Notes: a model not told the origin generated them from the sequence alone. A stretch of DNA of 64,000 bases from Crotophaga sulcirostris (GCA_013397455.1 VYZB01000024.1:3914822-3978821); one strand, 5' to 3'; counted from the stretch's first letter, positions 1-13,006 are shown. Program-made: numbers and translations.

Positions 1-3000
1 GATTTGATTTACAAAGGGAAATAAGATAACCAGCTCATTACAAATCCATAGACAATTATTTTTTTATGCTCTGGGATGCCACAGAACTACTTGAATGATG
101 CCACAGAAGGAAGAAAGTGTCTAAATCCACAAAGCACATTTGCAAGCCCCAACACTTTTTCTGTAAGACAGAAGTACAACAATAAAATAGCTATAGAAAA
201 ACTGGTCACTAACCCGTCTCAATCTGGTGTGTTTATGTGGGTAAGGAAGGATGCCAGAAGTTAATAATCACATCTGTAACTTTAGGACTGCACAACTTTG
301 ATGCTCACATCGAAATAACAACACAGCAAAAGTAAAATTGCTTCAAAAACTCGATCTCATCTGAGGACTGTCTGGGGACATAGCACAGTAACCCAGGTTA
401 AGTGTTTGCTATCTTGTCTCTAAGAAATCAATTGTCCAACCACAGTGCAACCACTAAGAAATCACATCTTTAACTCATTAAAGGCTCTTAAATTGTCTAA
501 TCGATTATGACTCAATTACATTTTTCTAAAGTCAATATTAGATTATGTCCCTATGAAACAACTTTACAATTTTCTTCGTTGGCGAACCATCATTTTTTTC
601 CTGCAGTTCTAAAATATTCTAATATAATATACTAGTGCCAGAGGGATTTCTGTTTCATTGCCTTATATTGTCATTTGGAAACCTACTTCATAAAAATGTT
701 TTTCAACCCATGGTCTGAGTCTGGAAGGAAAAGGGAGATAGACTATTGTAGGGAAGTCTGCAAAAAGCCCTATGAAAAAGCAATCTTATAGTTAGTAGGT
801 TTCAGCCTGATCTACTTTTTCCCTGGAGAGGGGTTTTGGGTTTTCAAATGAAAAAAAGAGATAGTTACTGCCTTGGAATATCTTTTACATGAGAAGCAAG
901 GTAGGAAGCTGCATACCCTCAACTGACACATGTTCAGAAAATGAGGGCAGCTGCATGGCAGTGTATAAATTGACCCCTCTCTAGAAACATTTCTGCACAT
1001 GCTTTACACAGCATTCCTGCAATTGAAACAACTTGTGTGTGCAGATTTGAGCCAGTAAGTATCTTCCAGGTCAGAAACTAATGCAGTCGTAAGCTACTGA
1101 AAAAGCTTGAAATAGAGGACTGCCACAAAAGGCCTCCCTGTTGGGGTCCTGCTGTCTTCTACTACAACCTACTGTGACAAATAATTCTTCTCCCGATGGG
1201 ATCGAGTTCCCTCCTGTAAAATATTTTTTTTTGCCCCTCTTGTATCGTTTGGCTGTGTCCCACCAGTAGGTAAAGAGCAACCAAGAGAAATGAAGCTGGG
1301 AGGGAGTGCTGTATCACAGTCTGCATTTTTATTTTATTAATTTATACATGTTAAGATTTGAATAGGGTTGTAGAAATAGATAACAATATCTGACAAAAAA
1401 ATATATAAGTAATATCAACACCAGCAATAACTATTAAACATCCATTAAATATTTTTTCTGCAATGATAGTGAAATATTGTCAAGACAGCAGCAAAGGGGC
1501 ATTGCCTGTTCAATCCCGGTTTCAGAGCAGCAAGTACATCCTGCCCCAGAATATTCCCACACAATGACTTATAGAAAAGAAGAGTGGAAATTAAAATAAA
1601 TGGGGATCACTGAAAGGCAGGGAAAAAGGAAATGGTAAAAGCTAGTGTAGTGTATAAATTGGCTTTTGGTGCATGGAGTAGTTGGAGGTATCTGTGAAGC
1701 TAATCAGTGCTAAAGGACAGTGATTTGTGTCAGCTATTTTTTGGTCCAAAAGGCTGAAATATCTGAGGGACAGAGGTTTTGTGTTCCTCTATGTTACCAC
1801 CTAGAGTATTTTGGATCTCACTGTATTCTTACTGTTGTTACAAACATGAATTCCCTTAGTATTGCATATGTGTTGACTATCTTAACTTTTTTTAAAAAAT
1901 AGAAATGAAAAGACTGAAATATATTTCATTTCAGGAATAAATTACTCCAGAAGCTGTAGCAAGTGATTTGATTCCCAAAGCAATACAGACTTTTCAAATG
2001 TCTGAGTTGCACTGTCTTGGGGTAAAAATTCAAAAAATAGTTTCACTTCACTGAAAAGCAGGATTTTACTCATGAATTCCTGGGAAGTTCCCACCCAATC
2101 TAAGTGCCTTCTGTTTTCCTGCCTCCAGGTTCTTTTGTCTCTGGAGCTACTCATTAGAAGCAGGCTCATTGCCTCATTTAAAGAACAACAAATGGAGGAG
2201 GCAAATCAACATTTCTCTCTTTGTTTCATTTTACCTACAATTTGGGAACAGCTTCCTTTAAATCTAAGTTACCCTTCTCCACAAACACATACAAATAGGT
2301 CTGACAGTGTCTAGTATCTTTGTAGAAGAAGAAAGGAGGGAAAAGTGCTCTGATATAACACATTCTCTTTGCAGGTTTAGAAATATTGGCTTTTCTTACT
2401 AAGTTAGGTTGGGCAGCTCCGTCCTCCAACTGCTTGGTTTTAGGACTCTCATTCCTAGATGCCGAGAAGCTGATTTTAATTGCTTTAATTCTTCTGAGAA
2501 ACTAAGCCCTTACCCTCAGCACCTAAAGTGGGGTAAAAAACTCAAGTGGACAGCAGGATGCTTAACCACCGGGCAAATACTCACCTCCTCAGTCTCTTTT
2601 AGAGATCCCAGCCAAACCGTTCTTCCCTTTTCTGTTATTCCTGTTTCAATTAGTCCGTCTTCCTGTCCTCCAATCTCTTTGAAAGGATTTGTTTGATTAT
2701 TAGCTACGTTTTTCTACTTTAAGCAGTGGAGTTTGACTCGACACACAGGTAGATGCCAGGAAAAATCACTTCTGTCGGGTGCAGTACCCAAGTTAGTGAC
2801 AGGAGTTCTCATCTCCAGTCAGCACTGTTATCCACTGGCACCAGCACAGGAACTACCAAGATGAAAGACCGTGCACTCATCTCCTTGGAGTCAGTGGCAA
2901 TGTTCTAGTCCTCTTGGTGGCAAGTATTAGGTCCAGCTCCCTGGGACATCTTGGAGGAAGCTGGTAGGACCCTGTGTCCTTGTTTTTATCCTGGGACCAG

Positions 3001-4310
3001 CTAAACGACTCCATCTCATCCTGCCCTAATCAGACACAGCCTGCTTCCACCAGAGTTGGTGGTAGAAGTCCTTACTCCTTCCCTAATTTCTTCTTCAAGC
3101 AAGATTCATGTTTGGTTCTTTGAGTATTTTACTGGCATGTCAATAAAGTTCCCCAGAAACTTCAAGGTCTTTTATTTTAGATTTATTGTTTACTTTGCTA
3201 AGGGAGAAGAGAGCCAGAGGCTAGGCATTTAAATGAGGATTATATTATTCAGTCTTTCTACAGTGTGGTAAAGTTGTCATGGCCAGCTCTGGGGAGTCGT
3301 TGCCCTTCTCAATATCAGCATTCATGTTGGTTTTGGTCTGGCATTGCAGTAATAAACTTTCTTTGTTTCCTTTATAAGCAAGGATGGTACCCACCTCCAG
3401 AGACAGAGAGACCTCCAGATGAGAGATGCAGAGGCTGCCAGTAGGACCTGTGTGGGAAGCAATGGTAAAAACATTTCCTAGCCATGTTTTATCCCACTGC
3501 TTGCCCTCGCACTTTTGCCAGCAGTCATGTGGCTTGGGGCAGGCCAGGCTGCAGGAAAATAGTAAGAAAAAACACAGTAGTGTTTCCTTTTTGAGTTGCA
3601 ATATAATAAAATCAACAGCGTGAAGCTACTTGTCCCACTCTGTGAAACAAATAGATGGACTAAGGGCAAATAACTCCAGTCTCTAATTTTTTGTCTTCAG
3701 TTGATCCTGGATATTAAATGGGATGGAAGCGTAAACTGGGTATTTTTTTGAGTTGACAGAGCATAACATAGATGAAAGTACTTGAGTGCTGTGGAGCCAG
3801 AAGATTTCTGTGCTACCATACTGTACATCCACAGTCATCTACTTCAAATTACTCACTTCACAAGATGTGCCAAGGTGGGGGAATTCAGAGACTCCAGCTG
3901 ACAAAAAGTGAAGAAACGGGTTCATTTCTCCCCCAGACAGAATGTTTATTATGTTCCTCTTGCTTTGTTCTTTGCATCAGTATTTCTTCACAGCTTTTAA
4001 ACCACACATCTTTGTAAAAGTCACAGCTTCCCACAATGTTATTAATTTCAGTTTGAGAGGATTGAAAGAGCAAGGGCACAATTAATTACACAGTATGAAA
4101 TAGTTAGATTTAACAGGAAACGGTAAAGCTTTATTTTTTAAAATGTTTCTCAACTCCAGCCCTAACTGAAAGTGTAAAGCAAATGATCCTGGATTTTTTA
4201 AATGTCAAAGCAATTTTGGCCTATCTCTGGCCTTTCCGTTTACCACATTAAAGCAGCCCTGTTATTCTGTAAACTTCATAGTCTCAGTGGGAATACAACA
4301 CAACATTTGC
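1..4310. other. Gene-free AT-rich unique DNA
   Basis: I see no supported gene, RNA gene or recognisable transposon in this stretch. Open frames on both strands are at most 118 codons, overlap one another and show no domain, signal peptide or repeated motif that I recognise. A sequence near 2885-2905 faintly resembles the short palindromic amniote repeats seen elsewhere in the window, but is too short to call. The AATAAA at about 3141 has no accompanying transcript evidence. Confidence 0.6.
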
Positions 4311-4375
4311 CAGGGCTAGCTTTAAGGGTAGGCAAAGTAGGCAGCTGCCTACCCTAACAAGGCGCTAGATGCAGA
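4311..4375. repeat. Compact inverted repeat, possible hAT-type terminus
   Basis: A perfect 16-bp palindrome (GTAGGCAGCTGCCTAC, 4337-4352) sits inside a second nested pairing: AGGGTAGGC at 4325-4333 pairs with GCCTACCCT at 4347-4355. The stretch begins with CAGGGCTAGC, which has the look of an hAT-superfamily terminal inverted repeat (these often begin CAGGG), and is followed by a GGCGC-containing segment. I did not find a matching opposite end or an 8-bp target duplication nearby. A decayed terminus of an old DNA transposon is therefore an inference, and a chance hairpin is possible. Confidence 0.35.
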
Positions 4376-5414
4376 AAAAAAAATCAAATATGCAAATATA
4401 AAACATTATTATTTGCCAGCAGTAAGTGTTTCCTGTTCAAATTGGCAGAAGAGAGTAATATAATTCTTCTAGTATTTTGTTGGAGAGTGAAGAAACCCAT
4501 GGGGGAGAACATGGAAAAGTCTTTCTGTCTGACATAAAAGGGGTGAAGGCTGGCAGTGGCTCCTGCTGCTCAGCTATTTGAAGTGGCCTTTGGCAGCTCA
4601 TGGGTGAGGAGGCTGGTTGGGGCAGATCTGCTAACCCCACATAGAGCAACATACCTAAACACATTGCTATGGGAAGGCCTTTGCTCTACAAACAAGTACT
4701 TTTAAAATAACTTTAGAAGAGGTTTGTTCAACATAAACTGCCTTGCAGCCATGTGCAAAAGTTGTGATTTTCTGTTCTTGCTTTTAGTTTTAAATAGTTT
4801 TAAATTTTTATTCCACGTCACCTGCAAAATGGGCTAAAGCAACTGTTCTAGGTTTTGTTAACTGATTTCTTTTATCTATGCAGTTACTACACTAGAGAGA
4901 AGCACTGGCATTTTAGGTTTCCAGCACCTGAAAACGGCAATCTTGCAAGCTAGAATCTTTTAAATGGAAAGCAGGAGAGAAATAACAGTGGTTCACAGTG
5001 AAAGAATGACTTCTGGGACCACATATTCAAGTCTCTCAGTTCTGGATCAACCAAGGAAATTAAGGTAAAACCCAGAGGGGCAAATATACTGCACAGATTA
5101 GCTTGGGAAGCATCCTTTTATAGAAACAAGCAGGGAAGTAAAACACAGTGCTTTAAAAGTGCATTAAGTATACTTTATTCCTCAGCTCAGAGTTAATTCA
5201 AGCAATAAACTCACAGATTTCACACAAGCTAAAGCTTCCTACAAATTTCGTAACCAAGCTCCCTACCAAACCTCAGGGGAAGCTTTTATAATGATAACTC
5301 CCTTCCCCCACCTCCTAGCTGACCTGGAAATGCTTAGAGAATTGTACTTAGCAAAACTCTTGTCCTAAGACTTTTTATTATTATTGTTATTACCTGTGCT
5401 TTTCTCTGAACCAC
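4376..5414. other. Gene-free unique DNA
   Basis: No gene or recognisable repeat is visible. The only frame longer than 70 codons (4437-4664, minus strand) has no recognisable product. The 3' part leads into the TATA-containing segment described at 5415. Confidence 0.55.
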
Positions 5415-5543
5415 TATATAAAAGAGCGGGGATTTCCCCTTGCACCAATTAAAACCCAAATCTTACCTCTCCTTTCTTCCCCCTCAACAAGAAGTTAACC
5501 CCTGCTGAGCTCCTTCCCCCAAGGCATCTATAAAGCCTCACAG
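5415..5543 (+). promoter_or_regulatory. TATA box, kappaB site and exon-like segment
   Basis: TATATAAAAG at 5415-5424 is a consensus TATA box. Four bases downstream is GGGGATTTCCCC (5428-5439), which fits the NF-kappaB consensus GGGRNNYYCC. Start sites normally lie about 30 bases after a TATA box, so initiation near 5448 would be expected. CAG/GTGAGC at 5541-5546 is an excellent splice donor and would close a first exon of roughly 95 bases. There is no long reading frame, so a non-coding first exon or an old LTR promoter is more likely than a coding one. Each motif alone can occur by chance; only their spacing makes the segment notable. Confidence 0.3.
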
Positions 5544-5950
5544 GTGAGCTTGCTGCAGAGTAATGAGAATGAATCAGCACTGATCTTCCAACAGATAAAC
5601 ACCAATCTTTTATTCTAGCCACCTGGCTCTGGACAAGAAAGAGGCTATGGCTTGAGTTAGGTGGATTTTCTTCTCTTTTGCAATATTCTCACTTTTGTAT
5701 TTTCTTTCCTGTAGCAAGTCCTCTTGGGAGCAAAGGTGCTTTGGAACGTCTTCAAGCTGGTGTTTTTCTTTCCTAAAATCCACATTCTGATGCTTTTTGT
5801 TGGAGGAAATTACCTTGTTTTGTGTATGCTTGTACTCTTGAAGCCTTTCAGTTGTGTCAGAGCTCTTTTTTCAGCAAGTTCTTGAAATACAGATGAGTTT
5901 TTGTTACACCTGGACAGAAGCAATATGGAAATATTTTCATTTTAGTGAAG
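5544..5950. other. Gene-free unique DNA
   Basis: Nothing recognisable is present between the exon-like segment and the palindrome at 5951. No frame of interest is open on either strand. Confidence 0.5.
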
Positions 5951-5968
5951 GTTTAATTATAATTAAAC
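5951..5968. repeat. Perfect 18-bp AT-rich palindrome
   Basis: The sequence GTTTAATTATAATTAAAC reads the same on both strands with no loop. It contains opposed TAATTA-like cores of the type bound by homeodomain proteins as pairs. AT-rich palindromes this long also arise by chance in AT-rich DNA, so regulatory use is only a possibility. Confidence 0.5.
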
Positions 5969-8900
5969 ATGGTTTTTATACCTTGGGGAAAATGAGTAGA
6001 TTTGTGTGGTTATATAGGTAAAATTGTCTTGTCTCCCTGTGGTTTTGACCGTAAGGATGTAGAGTCAAGAACTGTAATAGTTCACTAAAATATTTTATGT
6101 CCTAGATGTGCATGAATCATATAATTGTTTGCCTAATGAAGCTCTTAAGAATAACTAGAAGAAATGAAATGCATTAAGGAGTCTAACAGGAGGATGGGCC
6201 GTAGTACCAAATTACTCCAGATTTTTATGATTGTTCTCAAGTAGGGAGTAAAGTGGGATGATAAGACAATTCTCCAGTTCAATTTCTACCTCTTCACTCA
6301 TTTCATGTTAGAAATAAGTGTTTTGCAGGCCTGCTTTCAATTTATTCCCTGGTCCTGGCAGACGAGTACTGTTCTGTTGATGTTAAATTTCACCTTTCTC
6401 TTTTATCTCGTATGCTTTGAAGAGAACGTGACCAAATAACATTGACTTCTGTTTTCTTAAGTACTTTTTAAAACTATTTCTGAGCAAATACACTTATTTA
6501 AAATTTGTAATATGAGTTTTGGGCTTTGCTGCTACCCACATTTTTTTCTCAGCCTATCACAGAGGATCGAATAAACAGTCCATGTTTTGAGCCTTTTAAA
6601 TGTGTGCCTTTTGTCTGCTGCTTTTTTTACTTTGTTCACTCTAATTGAAATGGTCTTTCTGAAAAAAAAAAAAGAAACCCTCACAGAAATAAAAAAAATA
6701 AACAAGTCTCGTGTGCAGTGGGGGTATTTGTACCAGATAACAGCACAGATACCTTAGCTAGAGTTCACCTTGGGTTAAATTCTGGGAAAGCCATAGGAGA
6801 ACAAGCCCTCTATTTTACTGGCATTTTGTATCTACAAGGGAGGTTGTGTGGCTAAAACCCAGGCAGGGTAAACATTCCTTGTGTTTAGAGGACCACAATA
6901 TTAGCAGATCTGCTGCTGAATTTATAATGGTTATCAGTGATTTACTGATTTTGTTGTGCCCCTTACCCATTGTGATGTGCTTACGTACATTTCTACATAT
7001 GTTTTTTGAAATCTTCCTTCTCAAGAGCTGCATTTTGGGTTCAGTCGCTGCTTGTGAATTATTCCCTGGAAATGGACTGTTAATTGTGTTGGGGAGAAAA
7101 GATGTTAATATTTATTTACATAACCAAACATTATTATTTAATGCATAAAGTATTTTGGTTAAAGCAATTTTCTTGTGGATTTGAAGGGAAATATTGTCTC
7201 ATTTTGTCTCTTGGTGTCTTAATACATAATTTTTCTGCACTGCACTTTGTGCAGAAAGATAGGCAGAGAAACAGCCATGTTATTTATAATAAATGAGAAT
7301 TAAAAGTAATTAGTGGAACAACACAACTTAGGGGATTGGTAACAGAATCCAGAGCTTTTCTCTTCCAGGTGTTCGGATGCTGGGTAATGAACATGTCATA
7401 AATACCTCCATGGCGAGGTCACCAGTTTAAATGAGGTCTGTGTCAAGAATGGCAGGAAGGCATTAATACATGAGCATCAGTCACTGGGAGAACACACACT
7501 GCTTCTGTCTGTCACAGGGGGCTGAAGGCTGGACTGTGTTGTTTGAGTCCAGGCTAGCCCCATCGCCAAGGGACCCTCTGCCAGGAGAGGCTGTCGCCAT
7601 GCGGCCTGGTGTGAGCTGCAGCTGTTTGTGGTAGCTGTCCTGGGAGGACCTCATGGACCATAGCAGTTGCTGTGTTTGCTCTGTGACTTCTGCTGGGTTC
7701 TCTTTACCTCATGTGGCTATGTATGAATACGATGCCAAAAGGTCCCTAATGGGCTTACTTGCTGGAAGCAGTAAATATGGCTTATTTTATGCAGGAGATA
7801 TAAACTAGATGACTATACTAATTTTGGCCTCATGCTGTAATTTTTACAGTCTGTTTCCATGTAAAAATCATTACTTAAAGGAAATGCCACACTCTCTCAC
7901 CTCGATCTATACTCTTCCTGACTTGTAGAGCAGTAGGGCTGGATCTCGGGTGTGCCTTTTCTGTTTGAAGGCAAAGCTGCTCACAGACTTGCTTAGAACA
8001 AAGACCAAATTTTTATTTAGCTGAAGGTTGTATTAACATCATTAGAAGTTTAGCTGTTTTGAGCCTTTTCTCTTGAAAGCAGCAAACAATTTGGTCAGAG
8101 AGCCATATCATCACAGCACTAAAGACAATTAATTCCTTTTTTTATATATGGAAAATACGTTCTCTGCAGTTTAAATGCTTGGAGCTTAGTGGCCTGTACC
8201 TTTAAGTATTTCTAATGAAAAAACACAAAGCATTGTTTTCTCTGGGAGAATCAGCTCCCACTTTGGATTTAGTAAAGAATGCAACACTGAGATAATCTCA
8301 CTTTTCCCATCATCATCCTTTCATTCTTCTTCACTCCCCCCTCCCCAGACACAAGGTGACATATCCAAGTACTTGTCCTTCAACAGATTCTTCAGCAAGC
8401 AACAGAGCAGAAAGCCCTAATATCTATTCATTTGTAATCTGTCATTCTTAAAGTATTAAGGACAATTGACTTCACATGTCTCAGGTAATTAGAATAGTCA
8501 TCCTTTGCTCCAGATTTTTAAAGTAAGTGTCTCAAACTCTTAATCAGTACATTTATTGATGTCTTTCAACATATCTGTTTCTTGTCAAGTGTGTGTTAGA
8601 TTTGAAAAAAATCTTGCATACTGAATTGTGCATAAGAATTGTATTAAAAACCTTTTTCTATTGCTTTTGTAATCAAGTAAAATATATTAGTGACAACGTG
8701 GTATTTTCCACATTCAGAGTAATCAATCTCTTTTTTTAATATGGAAAACTGCTCAAAAGCAAATTAATAAATATAAGTGTCAGGAGTTACATTTACACAA
8801 ATGTTTTAGTACTTGTTTTCCCAAGTTTATATTTCCCCATCAAGCAATATTAACTATGATAATAGCTAATACCATTTTACAGGCTCTAAGAGGCTCATAA

Positions 8901-10316
8901 AAAAAAGGTTGTTGGATTTCTTCAGCTGTTACTGATCTTGGCAAGAATAAGCAGCCATTCCTCACCTCAGAAACCTAAGTCCCAACGTTGACCACCCACA
9001 CAAGTTTGTGTAATTTTTGTTAGCTACAGATAGGGGTGATCTCTGGGTACAGATACACCTAAGTTGAGAGTCCTCAGTGCCCTCTTGAAGCACAAGCATT
9101 CTCAGCAGACAGCACTCTCCGGGTCTGACAGATCTATGTTTGTAAGAAGAACAATCTTTAGCTCTTGCTAGGGCATTGCCATTGCTCTATAGCTATGACT
9201 ATAGGGGCTTACCCACAAATAGATTTTTGGGGCTCACTGACACATTGTTCATTTCAGTTGTCCTATTCAAGGTATTCTTCCCTGGCATCTCTCTAGCAAG
9301 GAACAGGCACATCTCTCAACAGCTGGCACTATGCATTTCGCCCCTCGAGGCTTTAGAGCAGGTTACCCAAACCATCCTGCAAAGGAGTCTCAGGCTGGTG
9401 TCATGTACTGGACGGGAAACAAAAAGCCCCAATCTGGAATGATTTTTATTGATTTGAAGGTAGAGTGGAGAAGTAGCTTGGGTAGTGGGAGATGCATCTC
9501 TCCGTCATTGTTGCGGTTTCCTCCTGTTGGCCGCACTACATCAAAAAGCAGCAGAGTGTTTCTACAGCAAGGACTTTGCAAGGAGAAATGGAGTGATGAA
9601 GTCAGACCAGTGCGAAGAGCAAAGTTGGTCCCTTCATCCCTTTGCCAGTGTTTGCCCTTGTGCACCCCACTCTCTGAGACTTTCTACTATGTAGGACATG
9701 ATATATTTCTAGTCCCAATCAGGATCTGGTTTGAACTCTTAAACTAAGAATCTCTTGTTTGGGTTTTTTCCAATGTTTGGCAATCAATGATCAACAAATG
9801 CTGAAGAGCAATATACTATGGTAAAACAAAAGCTCAGGGATTCCTTGGTGGTGTTACCATGTCCTAGCTATCAGATAGGATATTCTCTAGACTCTGCTGG
9901 GGAATATGCATTGTATGTAGACTAGGAACATCATGTAGACATACATGCTGTTTAAATGGTTGTTGTGGAGTCCTTTTGCATACCTTGCTCCTTGGAACAA
10001 ACAGGGATGAGCTCTGGTAGCTCTTTTTTTCACTGGCACTCTCTCTCCTGTACCTCCTCCTCTTCAATTGTGCAGGCTGTACTGACAACAATAACGAGAG
10101 AAACATGAGCGGGTGGGGTGTAATCCAACCTGGGCCTTTGAGCAGCCCCTGGTCTCTTGGGAAAACTGCTTGCTCATTATAAGAGACTTCTTTATACCTG
10201 AGGGCTGTGTACATTATTCACTACAGCAGATACAAAAGAATATATTTGAGGTGTGTTTATCTGGAGTTGTCCCCTTTTCTGTTAATTTCCCCTCTCTTCT
10301 TTTAATTTCTCTTCAG
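5969..10316. other. Gene-free AT-rich DNA
   Basis: No supported gene. Frames at 6846-7148, 9331-9747 and 9864-10214 (minus) are open for 100 to 138 codons but overlap frames in other registers and lack recognisable domains. Short A-rich tracts occur at 6661-6672 and 6691-6700. The stretch 8070-8260 is AT-rich with few CpGs and could be a conserved non-coding element, but this cannot be judged from one sequence. Confidence 0.55.
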
Positions 10317-10429
10317 GATGGGTGAAAACAGGATTGTGAGGATGCGGAAAGAGAAAATTCCTTACTGTGGAAGAATCTCATGAGTGTATGGACACTGTGT
10401 ATGCTAGCACATGTCAGAATACCCTGCAG
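10317..10429 (+). other. Exon-like interval with strong splice signals
   Basis: A long pyrimidine tract (about 10268-10314) leads into TTCAG, a near-ideal 3' splice site ending at 10316. CTGCAG/GTATGA at the other end gives an acceptable 5' splice site at 10430. The 113-base interval carries an ATG at 10318 that opens only 21 codons before a stop. A coding internal exon would need another frame, so a non-coding RNA exon or a decoy is more likely. No neighbouring exon was identified. Confidence 0.25.
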
Positions 10430-11924
10430 GTATGAAATGAAACCCCAGTTTCACCAGAGAGTGGAAGGCCAGTAGGGTATAAGGCAGCTGCCAGCCTCAT
10501 AAGTGCTGTGAGCACTTACTCTTTCAAAACACGTGTGTGCCTCTGAGTCTCTCTCTGTTGAGCAGAATAACTCGATTACAGACAGGGGAGTAGATCTGTC
10601 CAGGTAACATAGTGTTGCCTTTTTTGTGGTAATGACAGCTGTACAGAACTAATGCCTTCATATGCATGGTTATCTCCATCAGCCAAGGAAACAGATCCGA
10701 GGACTTCAGTGTGTTGAATACGCTGAAGTGATCCTGAATTGTAAACCTCCAATGCTGCATTGTTGAAAATGGATGAATTCTCTGTCTTACCTTACTTCTC
10801 CTTTCCTTAAGAAATGAATTGGTTCTGCACATACATGATACTTTCTCCTTTTTGTAATGTATTACTGAACATGGAATAATCAGGAATGCAAAGGTTGCAC
10901 TGAACAGCAGAAGGAGAATGTTTGCCTCCCACTGAATCATTTTTTCTCTCTTTTTAAAGGATTAATTTCCTGATTGCTGAATTATTTTAAACATAATATT
11001 TAACCTTCACCTTTTTTTAGTTTGCATGCCTATTAAATAAGCAAGCAGTTTAAATTAAGGACTGTTGCTCCATTTTGAAAATTTGGGGACCCATTCTGAA
11101 AACCATTGCTCTTGCAAATTATCTTGGTGGAATAATTGATGTAAAAATAGTGATTTTAAAATACAGGTGATTGGATTTAGAATTTTGCCTTAATTCAGTT
11201 CATTGGAAGACACTTACCTGCATCTGACTGCTTTGAAATTATTTTGTGTGGGTATCAAAACATACACGCAAGGATGTATTGCTATGTTTATCATTGTTCT
11301 AGTTCACCAAGAGCCACTTCAGCCAAGCTGCAAATTCAAAATTTTCCCATAGGAGAGGTTAATTGACTTGTGCTTTTGTGGTTTATGGTGTCACCAAGTC
11401 CCTCAAAATTCTAGTGCTGTATTGAATGGATACTAATCTATTCTTATTCTAACTTTGACTTAATGTTGATACAACATCTATCTATGTTTCTTTTCCCCAA
11501 GAAGACACTCTACAATTTAGTTAGCACAGTAAATATTTTTATCAACTTGAGTCATTGTGACTCCATGGAAAAGTAATGTTTTAGTGAAGTTTATATAGAT
11601 TTTGGCTTTCTAAAACATATAATTCTGTATTAAGAGGAAAAATATCAATACTGGCTTCATTCAAACTTTTACTTCAGGTTTGAACCAAAAGGAACTTATT
11701 TTCATAGGAGTATCCAGTGCAATTTTATTGTTTATTAGAAGCCATAAAATATACCCAGATTTACTGTTACATTATAAATCACAGTCTTTTTCAAAAGTAA
11801 GATTACATAGACTGTATCTCTCTTTCTTCAGTTAAATAGCCACAAAAATGAGTTATCCCATGCAGTACAGTTTGTCAGAGTTCAGAAGCATATTGTGGTG
11901 AATCCAAAAACTTAGAAATAGGCC
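10430..11924. other. Gene-free AT-rich DNA
   Basis: No gene or clear repeat. A 138-codon frame on the minus strand (10524-10940) has no recognisable domain or homology and no splice or promoter context, so I treat it as chance. Confidence 0.55.
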
Positions 11925-11995
11925 AAAGTGGAAGCCAGGGACAGAGTTAGGGCTTTGTTTTATCCCAGTCTGACTCTGTTGACTAAAGAATAATA
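11925..11995 (-). repeat. Possible MIR-like SINE remnant
   Basis: The order of a GCCAGGGACAGAG-like segment followed by a TCCCAGTCTGACTCTG-like segment resembles the reverse complement of the tRNA-derived 5' half of MIR-type SINEs, where 'gcagagc..ggattcgaaccca..gactcc' is found. The match is short and degenerate. It may be accidental. Confidence 0.3.
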
Positions 11996-13006
11996 GCTCA
12001 ACGCTTCAGAGTATGAACTCCAAGGTGGGAGCTTCTTCAGATGGAACCTAGGGAGGAGGTAGGATGGGGATTTGAAACCTTCCTTCTTGGTTAGGGAACT
12101 GAAGGAGTTTGAAGTGAAAAGGTGAGGCTGTTCTTCACGCCTAGTCTAGAGTGTAGAGGCTTACACTCTCCTGAGTGGAACTTATAAGGATAAGATTTCA
12201 GCCCGAGGTGGCAGAGCCAGTGAGGGCAGTTGCTATCCTGACTTCCCTACTCAATCCCCTCAACTGGTGACTATGTTTGAAGTGTGAACTGGAAGATTTT
12301 TAAGTCTCAGGTCTAAATCTGAGCTTTATTTGTCCCAGGAGTTGGTTTTTTAGGCTAAATTATACTACTGTCCCTCAGGCCAACCACAGCTGGTATGATA
12401 AAAATGAGCAGCTTTGTGTTATGTTGCTATTCATATTCTTGCTGGGGCAGATCTTGCTAGGATGTCTAGAAAGCACAAAGCAAACTGGAGCTGTAGCCAC
12501 AACAAATAACGTGGGTTGGTGTGAACATTTTTATCTGCAATATGTATTAATTGTTCTTTAATTCCTGACAGGAGAAGATGAGTACAGCTGAAAAGAGAGG
12601 AATGTTAGTTTATGCCTGGGGAAATGTGGGAAGCTGGAAGGCAAGGCCTGGTGCTCTTAACAACCGTTATAATAAATCAGCATATGATACAAGTAATGCA
12701 TCAAAAGGAGAAAAAAAAGGCTGTCTTGTAAAGCAGGACATAATGCTGCAACATGTCTACTGTCTGTAGATAAAGGTTTGAATGGTTTTCCTGAGAAGAA
12801 ACTTTATGCAAATGCATACTGTCATGTGAATCAGATTAAGGGAAGAAAGACTATTTATGCATGAAATACAAACATGCTTCTCGGAAAGGAGAGGAGAAAT
12901 AAACCCTTTCTTTCACCTCAAATACAATATATGTACATTGACTAAAAGAAGTGAATGTGTCACCTCTACTACTGACAGTAAGTGATTTTCCACTAACAAT
13001 TAACAT
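11996..13006. other. Gene-free unique DNA
   Basis: No supported gene, RNA gene or transposon. The only open frame (12578-12769) is 63 codons and unremarkable. Confidence 0.55.

Noticed and set aside
2740..3180. Possible LTR ending near an AATAAA at 3141
   Set aside because: No TG/CA ends, target duplication or recognisable LTR body could be found.
7500..7530. CTCF-like site around TCACAGGGGGCTG
   Set aside because: The AGGGGGC core is present but the bases before it do not fit the CTCF consensus at two key positions.
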